64,000 bases of DNA from Chitinophaga flava (GTDB lineage Bacteria; Bacteroidota; Bacteroidia; Chitinophagales; Chitinophagaceae). Location: positions 3,658,001 to 3,722,000 of the forward strand of contig NZ_QFFJ01000002.1 in the NCBI RefSeq assembly GCF_003308995.1. Direction: 5' to 3'. The notes below the pieces were generated by a model. It saw only the letters and a program-made list of their open reading frames with translations, was not told the DNA's origin and did not search any database. Below are positions 34,768 through 43,840 of this stretch, piece after piece. Numbering within the stretch: position 1 is the stretch's first letter; every line of letters begins with the position of its first letter. Position numbers and translations under genes: made by a program.

Positions 34768-35691
34768 TTACCCATGTAGTAATAAATTCCTTACATCTTC
34801 CCGGGTCTGATTAATCGCTCCTATCGTTTCTATCAATGCATCATTGGTGGCGCCACGCAGTCCCGCATTAGTAATTTGTCCGTCGTAAGCCATCGTATAC
34901 CTGCCCGCACTTTCAAATACATGTACTGCCTTAAAACAAGCTGCCATCTCCGTTGTGAGCTGTTCAAATGCAGCTGTATGATACAGTTGCTTTACAGCAG
35001 CTACATTGCCGGCACAGATTTCCAATACATAACGGTGTTGTTTTTCCGGTGCCAGATAGTGGTTAACATCCGGCGCAGGCGGATTGGGCTTGGTATTGTC
35101 GTGGGGGGCCAGGATATGATAGCGCACCCGGCTGATCTGCTCATTGTCTGCAAAGGTTTTTACAAACGTTTCCAGGAAAAAATCATCTGCTTCTTTCAGT
35201 GAAACCGTATCAGCAGGACTGATAAAATAATAGAAAAATTTCCTGCCGTCTGAATAATTGGTCACCAGGCTTTGCTGCTGGTCTTTCAGCGTACGGGAGC
35301 TGTTGTCACAATAGTAGGCTACCGTGGTGTCAAAAACATTTCTTTCATCATCAAAGAGGATAGTGGTATGCGGCAGCCACTGCTCCAGTGCGGCGTTTGA
35401 AAAGAATCCTATTTCAGCAAAACCGTCCCAGTCGTTGGATGTATCTACTACCCTCTCTATGCCAGCGATGGCAGGGAACAGGTCCGGATTGGCTTTTTGC
35501 ATATGATGCTGGATGTACACCCCCAGGTAGGGTAAGCGGGCACAAACCGGCCCGTGGATGTCTTTCCAGTAATCATTGAACTGTTTACTGGCAAGCCCTT
35601 TCCTTCTTATAACGGGTGTGATGGAGAGTGTGGTGATCCTGTTGTCTGTAAAGGATGTTATGCTTTGCATGGTTATTTGTTTTGTTTGCAT
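34768..35691 (-). CDS. EthD-domain protein
   Basis: 307 residues. LASKQFNDYWKDIHGPVCARLPYLGVYIQHHMQ is the EthD / dimeric alpha-beta barrel signature (W-x-D-x-HGP), followed by WDGFAEIGFFSNAALEQWL; a second ferredoxin-like half is likely in residues ~155-300 (FFYYFISPADTVSLKEADDFF). Such proteins bind or transform aromatic or polyketide ligands, or serve as ether-degradation accessories. Two in-frame ATGs (35691 and 35670) are possible starts, and each lies in one arm of an inverted repeat. Last gene of a beta-lactamase / AraC / EthD run. Confidence 0.75.
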   Translation of the reverse strand: MQTKQITMQSITSFTDNRITTLSITPVIRRKGLASKQFNDYWKDIHGPVCARLPYLGVYIQHHMQKANPDLFPAIAGIERVVDTSNDWDGFAEIGFFSNAALEQWLPHTTILFDDERNVFDTTVAYYCDNSSRTLKDQQQSLVTNYSDGRKFFYYFISPADTVSLKEADDFFLETFVKTFADNEQISRVRYHILAPHDNTKPNPPAPDVNHYLAPEKQHRYVLEICAGNVAAVKQLYHTAAFEQLTTEMAACFKAVHVFESAGRYTMAYDGQITNAGLRGATNDALIETIGAINQTREDVRNLLLHG

Positions 35692-35698
35692 GCAAAGC
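35662..35698 (-). promoter_or_regulatory. Inverted repeat holding both candidate start codons of the EthD gene
   Basis: GCTTTGCAT (35662-35670) and ATGCAAAGC (35690-35698) are perfect 9-bp inverted arms 19 nt apart. On the minus strand each contains one of the two in-frame ATGs. It could be an AraC operator or an mRNA hairpin that limits initiation. Confidence 0.45.
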
Positions 35699-35738
35699 TA
35701 TAGATCGATGTACGGCTGTTGTTGTACGGATTATTGTA

Positions 35739-36656
35739 TTATTTGTACCGGAATTTTTCCCGGTAGGCCGATGGTGACAACTGCATATTTTTTCTGAACC
35801 ATCTGGAGAAATGGGCCACATCGTAAAAACACAATCTGCCAGCTATTTCACCGATGGTAAGATCCGTGCCCAGGAGCAGGAACCGGGCTTCAGCAGACAT
35901 TTTCTCCCGGATAATAGCAGATGCACTTTTACCAGTGACATCCCTACAGAGGATACCCAGATAGTTATCATCTATATTTAACAAAGCAGCATATGCTTTC
36001 ACAGAAAACACATCAAAGTCGGCCACCTGCGTACTTTCCAGCTTCTCCTGCACCAGCAGCTGAAAATCCCTTACTATTTTTTCGCTTCGTGTATGCAGTA
36101 CCGGTATATCGCCGGAATCTGTTTCCAGCATGGCTGTAATCAGTAAACGCAGGCAATGCCGCGCCATTTCAGGCTGATGCCGGTATTGATAAAGCGATGC
36201 AAAGGTTTGTTGAATAAAGGCATCATTGGGGCCGGTACTTTTATAATAAAAGTTACCTTCAAAGTTCAGCTTGTTATCAAGCCGGTACAGGGGCAACAGG
36301 CCCACATCGTAAAAATCGGCTGCAAACAACGTATAGAAGCCGGTTTGCGGCCCCTCATCCAACTGCCACTCCATGACCGCCTCCGGTCTGGAAACGATAA
36401 CCATAGGCGGCTCCGAAGCGAAACGATGCCCATCTATCGTAAACGTGCCAGTACCACCGGAGATGAGGGATATCTTGTAAAAACCTCTGCGATGCAGGCT
36501 GGTATGCATCGCACAGCGGGTAGCATCCTCTTCCCTTCTGAAGATGGCAAATTGCCGGATGCTTTCTTCCTCCGTCACAAAATCATTCTCAGGATTCAGC
36601 TGCTGAATATAATCGTTCATGGCGAAGCTGAGTGCTCCTTTGTTGCTGCGCTTCAT
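35739..36656 (-). CDS. AraC-family transcriptional regulator
   Basis: 305 residues. The N-terminal cupin-type sensor (FYKISLISGGTGTFTIDGHRFASEPPMVIV in shortened form) is followed by a helical linker and an AraC double HTH: KAYAALLNIDDNYLGILCRDVTGKSASAIIREKM, then TIGEIAGRLCFYDVAHFSRWFRKNMQLSPSAYREKF, each quoted only in part. Its ATG overlaps the stop of the metallo-beta-lactamase gene by one base (TAATG), which means translational coupling, and the EthD gene follows 47 bp later. It probably regulates this three-gene unit. Confidence 0.9.
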   Translation of the reverse strand: MKRSNKGALSFAMNDYIQQLNPENDFVTEEESIRQFAIFRREEDATRCAMHTSLHRRGFYKISLISGGTGTFTIDGHRFASEPPMVIVSRPEAVMEWQLDEGPQTGFYTLFAADFYDVGLLPLYRLDNKLNFEGNFYYKSTGPNDAFIQQTFASLYQYRHQPEMARHCLRLLITAMLETDSGDIPVLHTRSEKIVRDFQLLVQEKLESTQVADFDVFSVKAYAALLNIDDNYLGILCRDVTGKSASAIIREKMSAEARFLLLGTDLTIGEIAGRLCFYDVAHFSRWFRKNMQLSPSAYREKFRYK

Positions 36657-37411
36657 TATTTGTTTTTACCGGCGTTATAGGTCTGGATCAGCTCCAGTGT
36701 ATGGTCACAGGCTTTATCCTTGTTGCTCATTTCCCCATGGCCAGGTACGGTGAAAGCAGGGTTCGGGAATTTTGCTTTCACGCGAAGCATGGAAGGTGTC
36801 CAGGCTTTGGGATCGGCGTCAGAGAGATTGCCCAGGTTGGTAGCGTCGGTGCTTTTAACAAAGCAGCCGCCGTACAGCACCTTGTCTTCCGGCACCCATA
36901 CCACAATATTGTCGGGTGCATGTCCGGGGCCAGGATAAAACACCTGCAGTTGGCGGTCTCCCAGGCGGAAAGTGGTATCTTCCGGGATGATGTAACGGGC
37001 CTGTTCATTGTGATTGTCTTTACACAACTTCAGGGTATGAGCGGTAGAATAGGTTTTGATACCCCGGGCTGCGAGTGCGTCGAGTCCTGCGGTACGGTCG
37101 TCATGAAAATGGGTAGCGATGCAGGCGATAACAGCTTTACCATGTTGTTTTTTGATATGATCCAGTAAAGGCGCCAGTTGCGTAGTATCCCAGGGCACAT
37201 CAATCATCACCACACCTTTTTGTGTAACCACGTACATACTGTTGGACGGATAACGGGAACCATCAGACAACTGCCCCGTCGTCGTATATACGTAACAGTT
37301 ACCAGCCAGATGGCTGATTTTTAAAGGCGCTTCTTCTGATTTATGTTGAGCGTTGGCGGCCTGCATTCCCAGACACAGGGAAGCTCCGAGTATATATTTA
37401 AATATATTCAT
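36656..37411 (-). CDS. Subclass B1 metallo-beta-lactamase
   Basis: 251 residues with a signal peptide (NIFKYILGASLCLGMQAANA), so periplasmic. All B1 zinc ligands are present: HFHDDR (His101, His103, Asp105), His164 in PGPGHAPDN, Cys183 in YGGCFVKS and His225 in VPGHG. The spacing and the GGCFVKSTDATNLGNLSDAD block match BlaB/CcrA-like enzymes, which hydrolyse penicillins, cephalosporins and carbapenems. It is the first gene of a minus-strand unit and is coupled to an AraC regulator. No transposon, integron or cassette feature is seen, so it appears to be a resident chromosomal gene. Confidence 0.92.
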   Translation of the reverse strand: MNIFKYILGASLCLGMQAANAQHKSEEAPLKISHLAGNCYVYTTTGQLSDGSRYPSNSMYVVTQKGVVMIDVPWDTTQLAPLLDHIKKQHGKAVIACIATHFHDDRTAGLDALAARGIKTYSTAHTLKLCKDNHNEQARYIIPEDTTFRLGDRQLQVFYPGPGHAPDNIVVWVPEDKVLYGGCFVKSTDATNLGNLSDADPKAWTPSMLRVKAKFPNPAFTVPGHGEMSNKDKACDHTLELIQTYNAGKNK

Positions 37412-37690
37412 TTATACAGTAATTTATCGGGTGTAAGAACGATGCGGTTTTTCAGCTAATTATGTCCGCAATGATAGATAAGTTGTACGAATCTGCAAAA
37501 CCGATTTTATAAGCTGCAGCAATTACATGTAACGAAAAGTACCACCATAGTAATAATCAGTACCTTTTTAAGGGGTATGATCTGTTTAATTTCGAACTGT
37601 GATGCTTGTGATGTAAAGTGATAATTGTGAACTATGATTTTTGTGATGTAGGATGATGAGGATGATAACAATAAACCAGGATTGTTGGTG

Positions 37691-38374
37691 ATGAGTAAGA
37701 TTCAATCTCAGTGGCCTGTGTGGCCGGCGATCCTGTTTATTTTAATGATGATGGTTATGAATGGAAATGCTCAGGACAAAAACAACAGCGCTTTATTGCT
37801 CAAGGCAGCGGCCGCCAATGACACTACAGCGGTGAAGCAGCTGCTGGCAGCACGTACCGACGTAAACGTACAGGACCATAAACAACGGACTGCGCTGATG
37901 ATAGCCACCTATCAGCATCATACGCCGGTAGCCGCACTGCTGGTAGCTGCCGGAGCCGATGTGAACACGCAGGATGACATGCTCAACAGCCCTTTCCTCT
38001 ATGCAGGAGCTGAGGGTTATCTCGATATTCTGCAGCTATGCCTGAAAGGGGCTAACTATAAAATATACAATCGTTACGGCGGTACCGCCCTGATACCAGC
38101 CTGTGAGCGGGGTCATATAGAAATAGTGCGAACGCTGCTGCAGGACAAGTCCTTCCCTATTGATCATGTAAATCGCCTGGGATGGACCGGATTGCTGGAA
38201 GCGATTATTCTCAGTAATGGTGGCCCTGCCCATGTACAAATAGTGCAGATGTTGGTAGACGCCGGCTGCAATGTGAATCTTGCAGACAAGGACGGCGTAA
38301 CGCCACTTGCACATGCCCGCAGCAGAAGGTTCAAGGCCATTACTGCCATACTGGAAAAAGCCGGTGCCCGTTAA
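37691..38374 (+). CDS. Exported ankyrin-repeat protein
   Basis: 227 residues from ATG 37691. A signal peptide (PVWPAILFILMMMVMNGNAQ) precedes about five ankyrin repeats: ALLLKAAAANDTTAVKQLLAA, RTALMIATYQHHTPVAALLV, NSPFLYAGAEGYLDILQLCL, GTALIPACERGHIEIVRTLL and GVTPLAHARSRRFKAITAILE, partly quoted. It is a periplasmic protein-binding scaffold by family. It lies 3 kb from an island whose PAAR-like protein also ends in an exported ankyrin-like part. The 279 bp upstream contain an irregular GTGATG-rich stretch (37598-37675) and no gene. Confidence 0.88.
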   Translation: MSKIQSQWPVWPAILFILMMMVMNGNAQDKNNSALLLKAAAANDTTAVKQLLAARTDVNVQDHKQRTALMIATYQHHTPVAALLVAAGADVNTQDDMLNSPFLYAGAEGYLDILQLCLKGANYKIYNRYGGTALIPACERGHIEIVRTLLQDKSFPIDHVNRLGWTGLLEAIILSNGGPAHVQIVQMLVDAGCNVNLADKDGVTPLAHARSRRFKAITAILEKAGAR

Positions 38375-38423
38375 ATAAATTTCCCTTAAAACAATCTGGT
38401 TGATAGATTGCCTGTTACACAAC

Positions 38424-38457
38424 AACAAAGCATGGCCGTAATAGCCATGCTTTTGTT
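38424..38457. terminator. Bidirectional terminator
   Basis: GCATGGC (38430-38436) and GCCATGC (38444-38450) form the stem core, extended by AACAAA and TTTTGTT. It separates the convergent ankyrin and methyltransferase genes. Confidence 0.85.
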
Positions 38458-38471
38458 ATTTTAAAATATCA

Positions 38472-38984
38472 TCATCTGCCAATTGTTACTGCATACATCT
38501 TCCCTGCCCTGAAAACAGAATTTCTTTCTCCCAGTAATGTCACTTGTTGAAAATCTTCGACGGCAAACAAGCGCTTGAGTGCTGCAAGCCTGATAGGATA
38601 AGGTACCCAGGCATTAGCTGCATCCGTTTCATACTCTACAATGATAAATTTTCCCTGGGGAGATAAATGCCTGATGAGGCGGGACAACAATGCCGGTTTA
38701 TCTTTCACATAATGTAGGGAGTTGGCCATCAGTATACCTTCCAGTTGAGTTGCCGGCAAGTCTTCCACCATAAAATCCAGCTGTTGCGGAATGATCCTGT
38801 TGTGTGCCGGATTGGGATGAGAAGCCAGGTGTACCGGTGATTTATCTATAGCATAGATAGTACTGCCAACAGGCAGCAGGTTGGCCAGTGCATAGGTGAA
38901 CAGTCCGCTTCCGCAGCCCAGATCGGCCCAGGTTCCCGGCGAATATGTATGCTGAATCAACTGAATAGCATCCTGTAACTCCAT
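38472..38984 (-). CDS. Class I SAM-dependent methyltransferase
   Basis: 170 residues from ATG 38984 (a GTG at 38993 is one base after the upstream stop and is also possible). Motif I WADLGCGSGLFTYALANLL, motif II-like IYAIDKSPVHL, LDFMVEDLPA, and ILMANSLHYVKDKPALLSRLIRHLSPQGKFIIVEY (shortened) place it in the Methyltransf_11/25 type. The substrate is unknown. It forms a unit with the upstream AraC regulator, which is divergent from an EmrAB-TolC pump; it may modify a compound that the pump exports. Confidence 0.85.
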   Translation of the reverse strand: MELQDAIQLIQHTYSPGTWADLGCGSGLFTYALANLLPVGSTIYAIDKSPVHLASHPNPAHNRIIPQQLDFMVEDLPATQLEGILMANSLHYVKDKPALLSRLIRHLSPQGKFIIVEYETDAANAWVPYPIRLAALKRLFAVEDFQQVTLLGERNSVFRAGKMYAVTIGR

Positions 38985-38994
38985 GATGATCACT

Positions 38995-39783
38995 TTATTT
39001 GAGCTGCCGGAAATCGCTCGGCCGCATATTAATCATTTGCTGAAAAGTATTGCTGAAAGCGGTAAGGCCCGAATAGCCCACCTCATAGGCCACTTCGCTC
39101 ACATTTTTATCTGTTTGTAACAACAGCTCCATCGCCCTTGTCATCTTCATCATTTTTACATACTGCAGGAAAGAAGTGTTCAGCGTTTGTTTGAACAGAC
39201 GGGTAAGGCTTCTCACGCTGTAGCCGAAGCGGGCGGCTATATCCGGGAGCATTAATGTTTCACTCACATTATCATGGAGGTAGGACAGGATTTCCTGCAT
39301 ACGCATGTCATCAGTAGTAGGCAACAACAGGGTAAACGGCTGTTTGCTAATATGCGGCAAGATATGTTTTAACGTAGTGAGCAGCTCATATTCCCAGCTG
39401 CCGGAGTATACATTGCCCTGCCATGCTTCTGAAAGCTGCAATATTTCCTGAATCAGCCCTGTAACAGGATAGATGCTCAGCTGACCATAAAACGGATGAT
39501 CCACATCTCCTTCATCCATAAAATAAATATTATGGATCACCATTGATGAACTGTTGAACTTGATATTATGCGCTACATGCGGAGGAATCCAGACAAAGTG
39601 CCGTGCAGGGATATAGTATTGTTTGTCATGCGTGTTCAGATAGGCAATCCCACCCTCTACCAGCAATATCTGGCTTTTGTGGTGCCAGTGCATGGGAAAC
39701 CTGTTTTCCAGCGGTTCATTCAACACGTATATGGAAGCAGCATTCCCGTCTATCTCATCTTTAAATTTTTCAAACAGGTCCAT
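38995..39783 (-). CDS. AraC-family regulator with cupin sensor
   Basis: 262 residues. The N-terminal cupin reads RFPMHWHHKSQILLVEGGIAYLNTHDKQYYIPARHFVWIPPHVAHNIKF (shortened in parts), with the His-rich pocket usual in this type. The AraC HTH pair follows: LPDIAARFGYSVRSLTRLFKQTL and NVSEVAYEVGYSGLTAFSNTFQQMINMRPSDFRQL, quoted in part. It is divergent from the tripartite pump genes, with a 23-bp dyad in between, so it is the likely regulator of the pump and of itself. Confidence 0.9.
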   Translation of the reverse strand: MDLFEKFKDEIDGNAASIYVLNEPLENRFPMHWHHKSQILLVEGGIAYLNTHDKQYYIPARHFVWIPPHVAHNIKFNSSSMVIHNIYFMDEGDVDHPFYGQLSIYPVTGLIQEILQLSEAWQGNVYSGSWEYELLTTLKHILPHISKQPFTLLLPTTDDMRMQEILSYLHDNVSETLMLPDIAARFGYSVRSLTRLFKQTLNTSFLQYVKMMKMTRAMELLLQTDKNVSEVAYEVGYSGLTAFSNTFQQMINMRPSDFRQLK

Positions 39784-39803
39784 ACATGGCCAAAATTAGT
39801 AAA

Positions 39804-39826
39804 CATTTGGCTAATTATACCAAATG
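39804..39826. promoter_or_regulatory. Operator candidate CATTTGG-N9-CCAAATG
   Basis: Perfect 7-bp inverted arms (39804-39810, 39820-39826) lie between the divergent AraC and efflux operons, 21 bp before the AraC start. They are the only strong dyad in that 89-bp gap. Confidence 0.55.
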
Positions 39827-39872
39827 AGACTTTTCAGGACACGTCAATTTTGCATCACAATTATTGACACCG

Positions 39873-41174
39873 ATGAAGTACTATGTTTTAAGTCTGCTAC
39901 TATTGGCCGCCATGGCTTATCCGCGGCCAAGCTCCGGGCAGCCCCGCTCCGACTCCATGACACTGGCCGACATATGGGAACTGGCAGCCATATTCAACCG
40001 GCAGATAAAGATGCAGCAACAACAACTCGATGGCAGTACCGAAAATGTACAAGCCGCCCTCGACAGCCGTCTGCCTGTGATTGAAGTGAACGGCGTGTAT
40101 TCACGTTTATCGAATATGCCGCTGTATACAGAAGGCGTAATGCATGCCCCCACTCAATTTCCGATTACACATGAACATTACAGCGCCGGTAGTAACCTCT
40201 ATCTCAATCTTTACAATGGTGGCAAAACCAACCGGGAAATTGCCATGGCGAGAATGGGAAAAATGATTTCCCAGGAACAACTACATCTTACTATCGCTGA
40301 GATCCGGTACAAAACAGCCGTGTATTTTCTTGAGCTGTATCGTCACCAACAGTTCAAATCCTTACTGGAACAGGATATCAGAGCCAGTGAGCATCAGCTG
40401 AACGAAATCCGCCAGCTGTATAAAAACGGTATCGTGTTAAAAAGTGATGTGCTCCGCGAAGAAGTTAAAATCTCCAACCAGCAGTTATCATTGACCGAGG
40501 CAGAAGATAACATCAGCATCTGTACCCGTAAACTGAATATCATGCTGGGAAGGCCGGATGGCCAGCATCTCTGTCCGCTGGTGGAACCTCCGGTTAATTT
40601 CTCACCAGCACCAGATACCAGCAGCAGTGAGGCTTATGAGTATAAGCTGGCGCTGAACCACAGCAACCTTGGTGCCATCAGGCTTAACCAGGCCAAGGCG
40701 GCCCCTTTGCCAACAATTGGTTTCTTTGCGGAGTACAACTACAGCTACCCGCAAACAGCCTACTATCCTTATTCTATCACACCCTATTCCTGGGGGCAGA
40801 CAGGCGTTAAAATCGTTGTGCCTGTATCCTCGCTTTACATGAACCGGCATAAGACCCGGGAAGCCTATATAAGGCTCCAACAGCAACAAACTGCGGTAGC
40901 AGATATACAGGATAATATGCAACAGGAAATACAAACCGCGTGGCTGCATTACCAGGAGGCGATCCGGCAGACAGCAGTTGCCCGGCAGAATATCCTGCAT
41001 GCCACTGAAAGTTTGCGTATCCTGAGAAACTCCTATTTCAACCAGCAGTCACTGCTGAGCGATCTGCTCGACGCAGAAAACCAATTGCTGCAGTCCAGGT
41101 TCAACCTCACCACGGCACAGGTCAAAGTACAACAACAACATTATCTCATACTCAGATTAACAGGAAAAATATGA
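39873..41174 (+). CDS. TolC-family outer membrane efflux protein
   Basis: 433 residues from ATG 39873 with a signal peptide (KYYVLSLLLLAAMAYPRPSSGQ). The body has OEP repeats: LADIWELAAIFNRQIKMQQQQLDGS, GSNLYLNLYNGGKTNREIAMA, IRYKTAVYFLELYRHQQF and TAVADIQDNMQQEIQTAWLHYQEA, partly quoted. It provides the outer-membrane channel of the EmrAB-like pump encoded by the next two genes. Its stop overlaps the adaptor start (ATGA). Confidence 0.88.
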   Translation: MKYYVLSLLLLAAMAYPRPSSGQPRSDSMTLADIWELAAIFNRQIKMQQQQLDGSTENVQAALDSRLPVIEVNGVYSRLSNMPLYTEGVMHAPTQFPITHEHYSAGSNLYLNLYNGGKTNREIAMARMGKMISQEQLHLTIAEIRYKTAVYFLELYRHQQFKSLLEQDIRASEHQLNEIRQLYKNGIVLKSDVLREEVKISNQQLSLTEAEDNISICTRKLNIMLGRPDGQHLCPLVEPPVNFSPAPDTSSSEAYEYKLALNHSNLGAIRLNQAKAAPLPTIGFFAEYNYSYPQTAYYPYSITPYSWGQTGVKIVVPVSSLYMNRHKTREAYIRLQQQQTAVADIQDNMQQEIQTAWLHYQEAIRQTAVARQNILHATESLRILRNSYFNQQSLLSDLLDAENQLLQSRFNLTTAQVKVQQQHYLILRLTGKI

Positions 41175-42223
41175 ACAGAAAAATTACACCAACAGACCGG
41201 CTGATCACGCTTAGCACAAAAATTATTGCTATACTGGCAGCAGCGGCGCTGCTATGCTGGGGAGCTATCTTCTGTACGGATCTGCTGCGTTATGAACAAA
41301 CCAACGATGCCCAGGTAGAAGAATACATTAATCCTGTGAGTGCCAGGGTTTCCGGTTATATTCATCAAATACGTTTCGAAGAAAACCAACCTGTCAAAGC
41401 CGGCGACACCCTGGTCGTGATCGACAGCAGGGATTATCTGGCACAGGAAACCGAGGCCGCTGCAGCATTGGAAAATGCCCGTGCGCAGACAACTTTGCTG
41501 GAAAGTAAAATTAATACCTTAAAAAACGAAGCAGCCGTCAGCGCTTCCAGGATCGATGCCGCCAGGGCCAGACTGCAGCATCAGCAACAGGAGTATAAAC
41601 GGTTTGAAAACCTGCTGGCAGCGGAGTCCACCACGCCGCAACAGTTTGACAATGCAAAGGCGGCCCTGGATATTGCCGCTTCTGAATATCAGACCATATT
41701 GCGGGCCCATGAATCAGCAGTGGCCAAAGTACAGGACGCGGCAGTACAGGCAGTATCCATCGGCGCAGAAATCAAACGCAGACAGGCCGTGCTGGACCAA
41801 CATCAACTCAGTGTAGGCTATACCGTTATCCGTGCTCCCTACAACGGCCGCGTAGGCAGGAAACATATCCAGGAAGGACAGCTTATACAGGCAGGCCAGC
41901 CACTCACCTTTATCTCCAACGATGAAACACCTAAATGGATTGTTGCCAATTTCAAGGAGACACAGGTCAGACAATTCAGGCCGGGCCAGCCGGTAAGCAT
42001 CACCATTGATGCTTTTCCCGGAGAAACCTTTCACGGAGAGATCACCTCCCTTTCCCCTGCCACAGGCTCCAGATATTCCCTGTTACCACCGGACAACTCC
42101 ACTGGCAATTTTGTCAAGATCATTCAGCGGATCCCGGTACGTATCCGGATTACCGAAGGCCGGGCTATACTGGCACAACTGGTTGCCGGCATGAATGCCA
42201 ATGTATCTGTCAGAAAACAATAA
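41171..42223 (+). CDS. EmrA/HlyD-type membrane fusion protein
   Basis: 350 residues with one N-terminal membrane helix (about 15-37: TKIIAILAAAALLCWGAIF). The order is beta-barrel/lipoyl (NPVSARVSGYIHQIRFEENQPV, AGDTLVVIDSRDY), a coiled-coil hairpin of about 110 residues (AALENARAQTTLLESKINTL to QDAAVQAVSIGAEIKRRQ), the second lipoyl half (VIRAPYNGRVGRKHIQEGQLI) and a C-terminal barrel (FKETQVRQFRPGQPVSITID). This is the EmrA architecture. It overlaps the channel gene and is followed 3 bp later by the MFS gene. Confidence 0.9.
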   Translation: MNRKITPTDRLITLSTKIIAILAAAALLCWGAIFCTDLLRYEQTNDAQVEEYINPVSARVSGYIHQIRFEENQPVKAGDTLVVIDSRDYLAQETEAAAALENARAQTTLLESKINTLKNEAAVSASRIDAARARLQHQQQEYKRFENLLAAESTTPQQFDNAKAALDIAASEYQTILRAHESAVAKVQDAAVQAVSIGAEIKRRQAVLDQHQLSVGYTVIRAPYNGRVGRKHIQEGQLIQAGQPLTFISNDETPKWIVANFKETQVRQFRPGQPVSITIDAFPGETFHGEITSLSPATGSRYSLLPPDNSTGNFVKIIQRIPVRIRITEGRAILAQLVAGMNANVSVRKQ

Positions 42224-42226
42224 CTT

Positions 42227-43816
42227 ATGTCAGCAGTCACTTTACCCCTTTTTAAGCCATGGGTACCGGAATGGCTGATTCGTGCCACTATTTTCCTGGT
42301 GCTCCTGCCCGCACTGGGTATATTTGCCTTGTACTTCAGCAATAATGCGGAAACCACCGGCTATTACGGTATAGAGCCGGCAGATGTACAATATTCCGTG
42401 GTGCTTATGTACGCCACACTCGTCACCTTTCTTCCGCTGGACGACAGACTGGTGAAATATCTCAGGCCCCGGCAGTACTTCCTGGCAGGTGTGGTCCTGA
42501 ATACGCTCACCTATTTCATTTGCGCCAACAGCCGTAATCTTGCCGTGTTTATGATCTGCCGTTTTATACAGGGCGCTGTGTGCGCGTTGTTTTGCAGCAT
42601 CTGTCTCAACCTGGTATTTTCCCGGTTGCGCTCAGACAGAGCCAGAGTCATCGGATACACTGTCTTTTATGGCACCCTGCAGGTATCTATTCCGGTCTGT
42701 GCGCTTTTTTGCAGCTGGGTAGTACATTACTATGAATTCAGTTATCTTTTTTATTTTCTTATACTGCTGGAAATACCAGGTGTAATACTGCTGCTGCTGA
42801 TCACCAACAATGTACGATTCAGGAAAAAATTTCCGCTGTACCAGCTGGATTGGCCCAGCTATATCCTTTACACGATACTGATGTGTGTGATGGGGTACAT
42901 ACTGGTATATGGACAGCAGCTCAACTGGTTGTCCAGTTACCGTATCCGGCTGCTTGCCGGGACTGGTCTTATAAGCGTTACCGTGTTTTGTATCCGGCAG
43001 TTCCACCTGAAACGCCCGCTGCTGGAGCTAAGGCTTTTCAGATATGCTCATTTCAGGAACGGTCTTTTGTTATTGATGGCCTATTATATTTTTAAAGGCA
43101 CTACCGGCTTTACCTATGCCTACCTGCAGAGTGTGCTGAACGTAGACCCGGTGCATTTAACGCCATTGTGGCTGGTGAATATTGCTGGTATTACCATTGG
43201 GATGCTGGCAGCTTCGCGTTTTGTACTGAAGGGTACCCCGACGAAGATCATACTGGTTACGGGATTCTCTTTACTGTTGCTGTTTCATATCCAGTTGTAT
43301 TTTCTTTTTTCCCGGACAGCGAGCACCTCACAGTTTCTGTTGCCACTATTAATACAGGGACTGGGCACAGGGGCGCTGTTTGTGCCTATTGTCATGTTTC
43401 TGGTATCGTCTGTACCTCCAACGATGGCGGGCGGTGTTTCGTTTATCGGGATAGCCGGGCGTTTCACCGGTTTTTGTACAGGGATTGCCTTCACCAACTA
43501 TTTCCAGTTATATGCCAGAAGTGTTCACTACAACCGTTTCAGAGAACAATTTACGGATGTCAATCCTATGCGGGAAGATGTACTTACGCAATTGCAGCGG
43601 CATTTTTTGACGCAGGGAAAAGATATGGCCACGGCCAGACAGCTGTCAGCCGGCACTTTGCAGAAAATGCTGCAGGAGCAGGTAGGGCTGCGGGCCTCAA
43701 TGGACTACTACTCTCTTATGATAATTGGGTTGGTGATACTGATTCTGACTATCCTTATTGCTCCTTCTATCAGGCGTAGCCTGGCCAGAACCGGTAAGAA
43801 ATTTATACCCTATTAA
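42227..43816 (+). CDS. MFS transporter, DHA2/EmrB-like with 14 helices
   Basis: 529 residues with about 14 hydrophobic helices and no signal peptide. YGIEPADVQYSVVLMYATLV, FMICRFIQGAVCALFCSICL and PLLIQGLGTGALFVPIVMFL resemble the EmrB/DHA2 drug:proton antiporter layout, although the classic motif C is weak. A periplasmic segment with QLQRHFLTQGKDMATARQLS before the last helix is typical of EmrB relatives. With the adaptor and TolC genes it forms a tripartite exporter; the compound is unknown. Confidence 0.85.
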   Translation: MSAVTLPLFKPWVPEWLIRATIFLVLLPALGIFALYFSNNAETTGYYGIEPADVQYSVVLMYATLVTFLPLDDRLVKYLRPRQYFLAGVVLNTLTYFICANSRNLAVFMICRFIQGAVCALFCSICLNLVFSRLRSDRARVIGYTVFYGTLQVSIPVCALFCSWVVHYYEFSYLFYFLILLEIPGVILLLLITNNVRFRKKFPLYQLDWPSYILYTILMCVMGYILVYGQQLNWLSSYRIRLLAGTGLISVTVFCIRQFHLKRPLLELRLFRYAHFRNGLLLLMAYYIFKGTTGFTYAYLQSVLNVDPVHLTPLWLVNIAGITIGMLAASRFVLKGTPTKIILVTGFSLLLLFHIQLYFLFSRTASTSQFLLPLLIQGLGTGALFVPIVMFLVSSVPPTMAGGVSFIGIAGRFTGFCTGIAFTNYFQLYARSVHYNRFREQFTDVNPMREDVLTQLQRHFLTQGKDMATARQLSAGTLQKMLQEQVGLRASMDYYSLMIIGLVILILTILIAPSIRRSLARTGKKFIPY

Positions 43817-43840
43817 TTTTTCCGGCAAACACTATCATTG

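Noticed and set aside
37598..37675. GTGATG-rich stretch as a tandem repeat or regulatory array
   Set aside because: Spacing is irregular and the units are too short and degenerate to call a repeat array.
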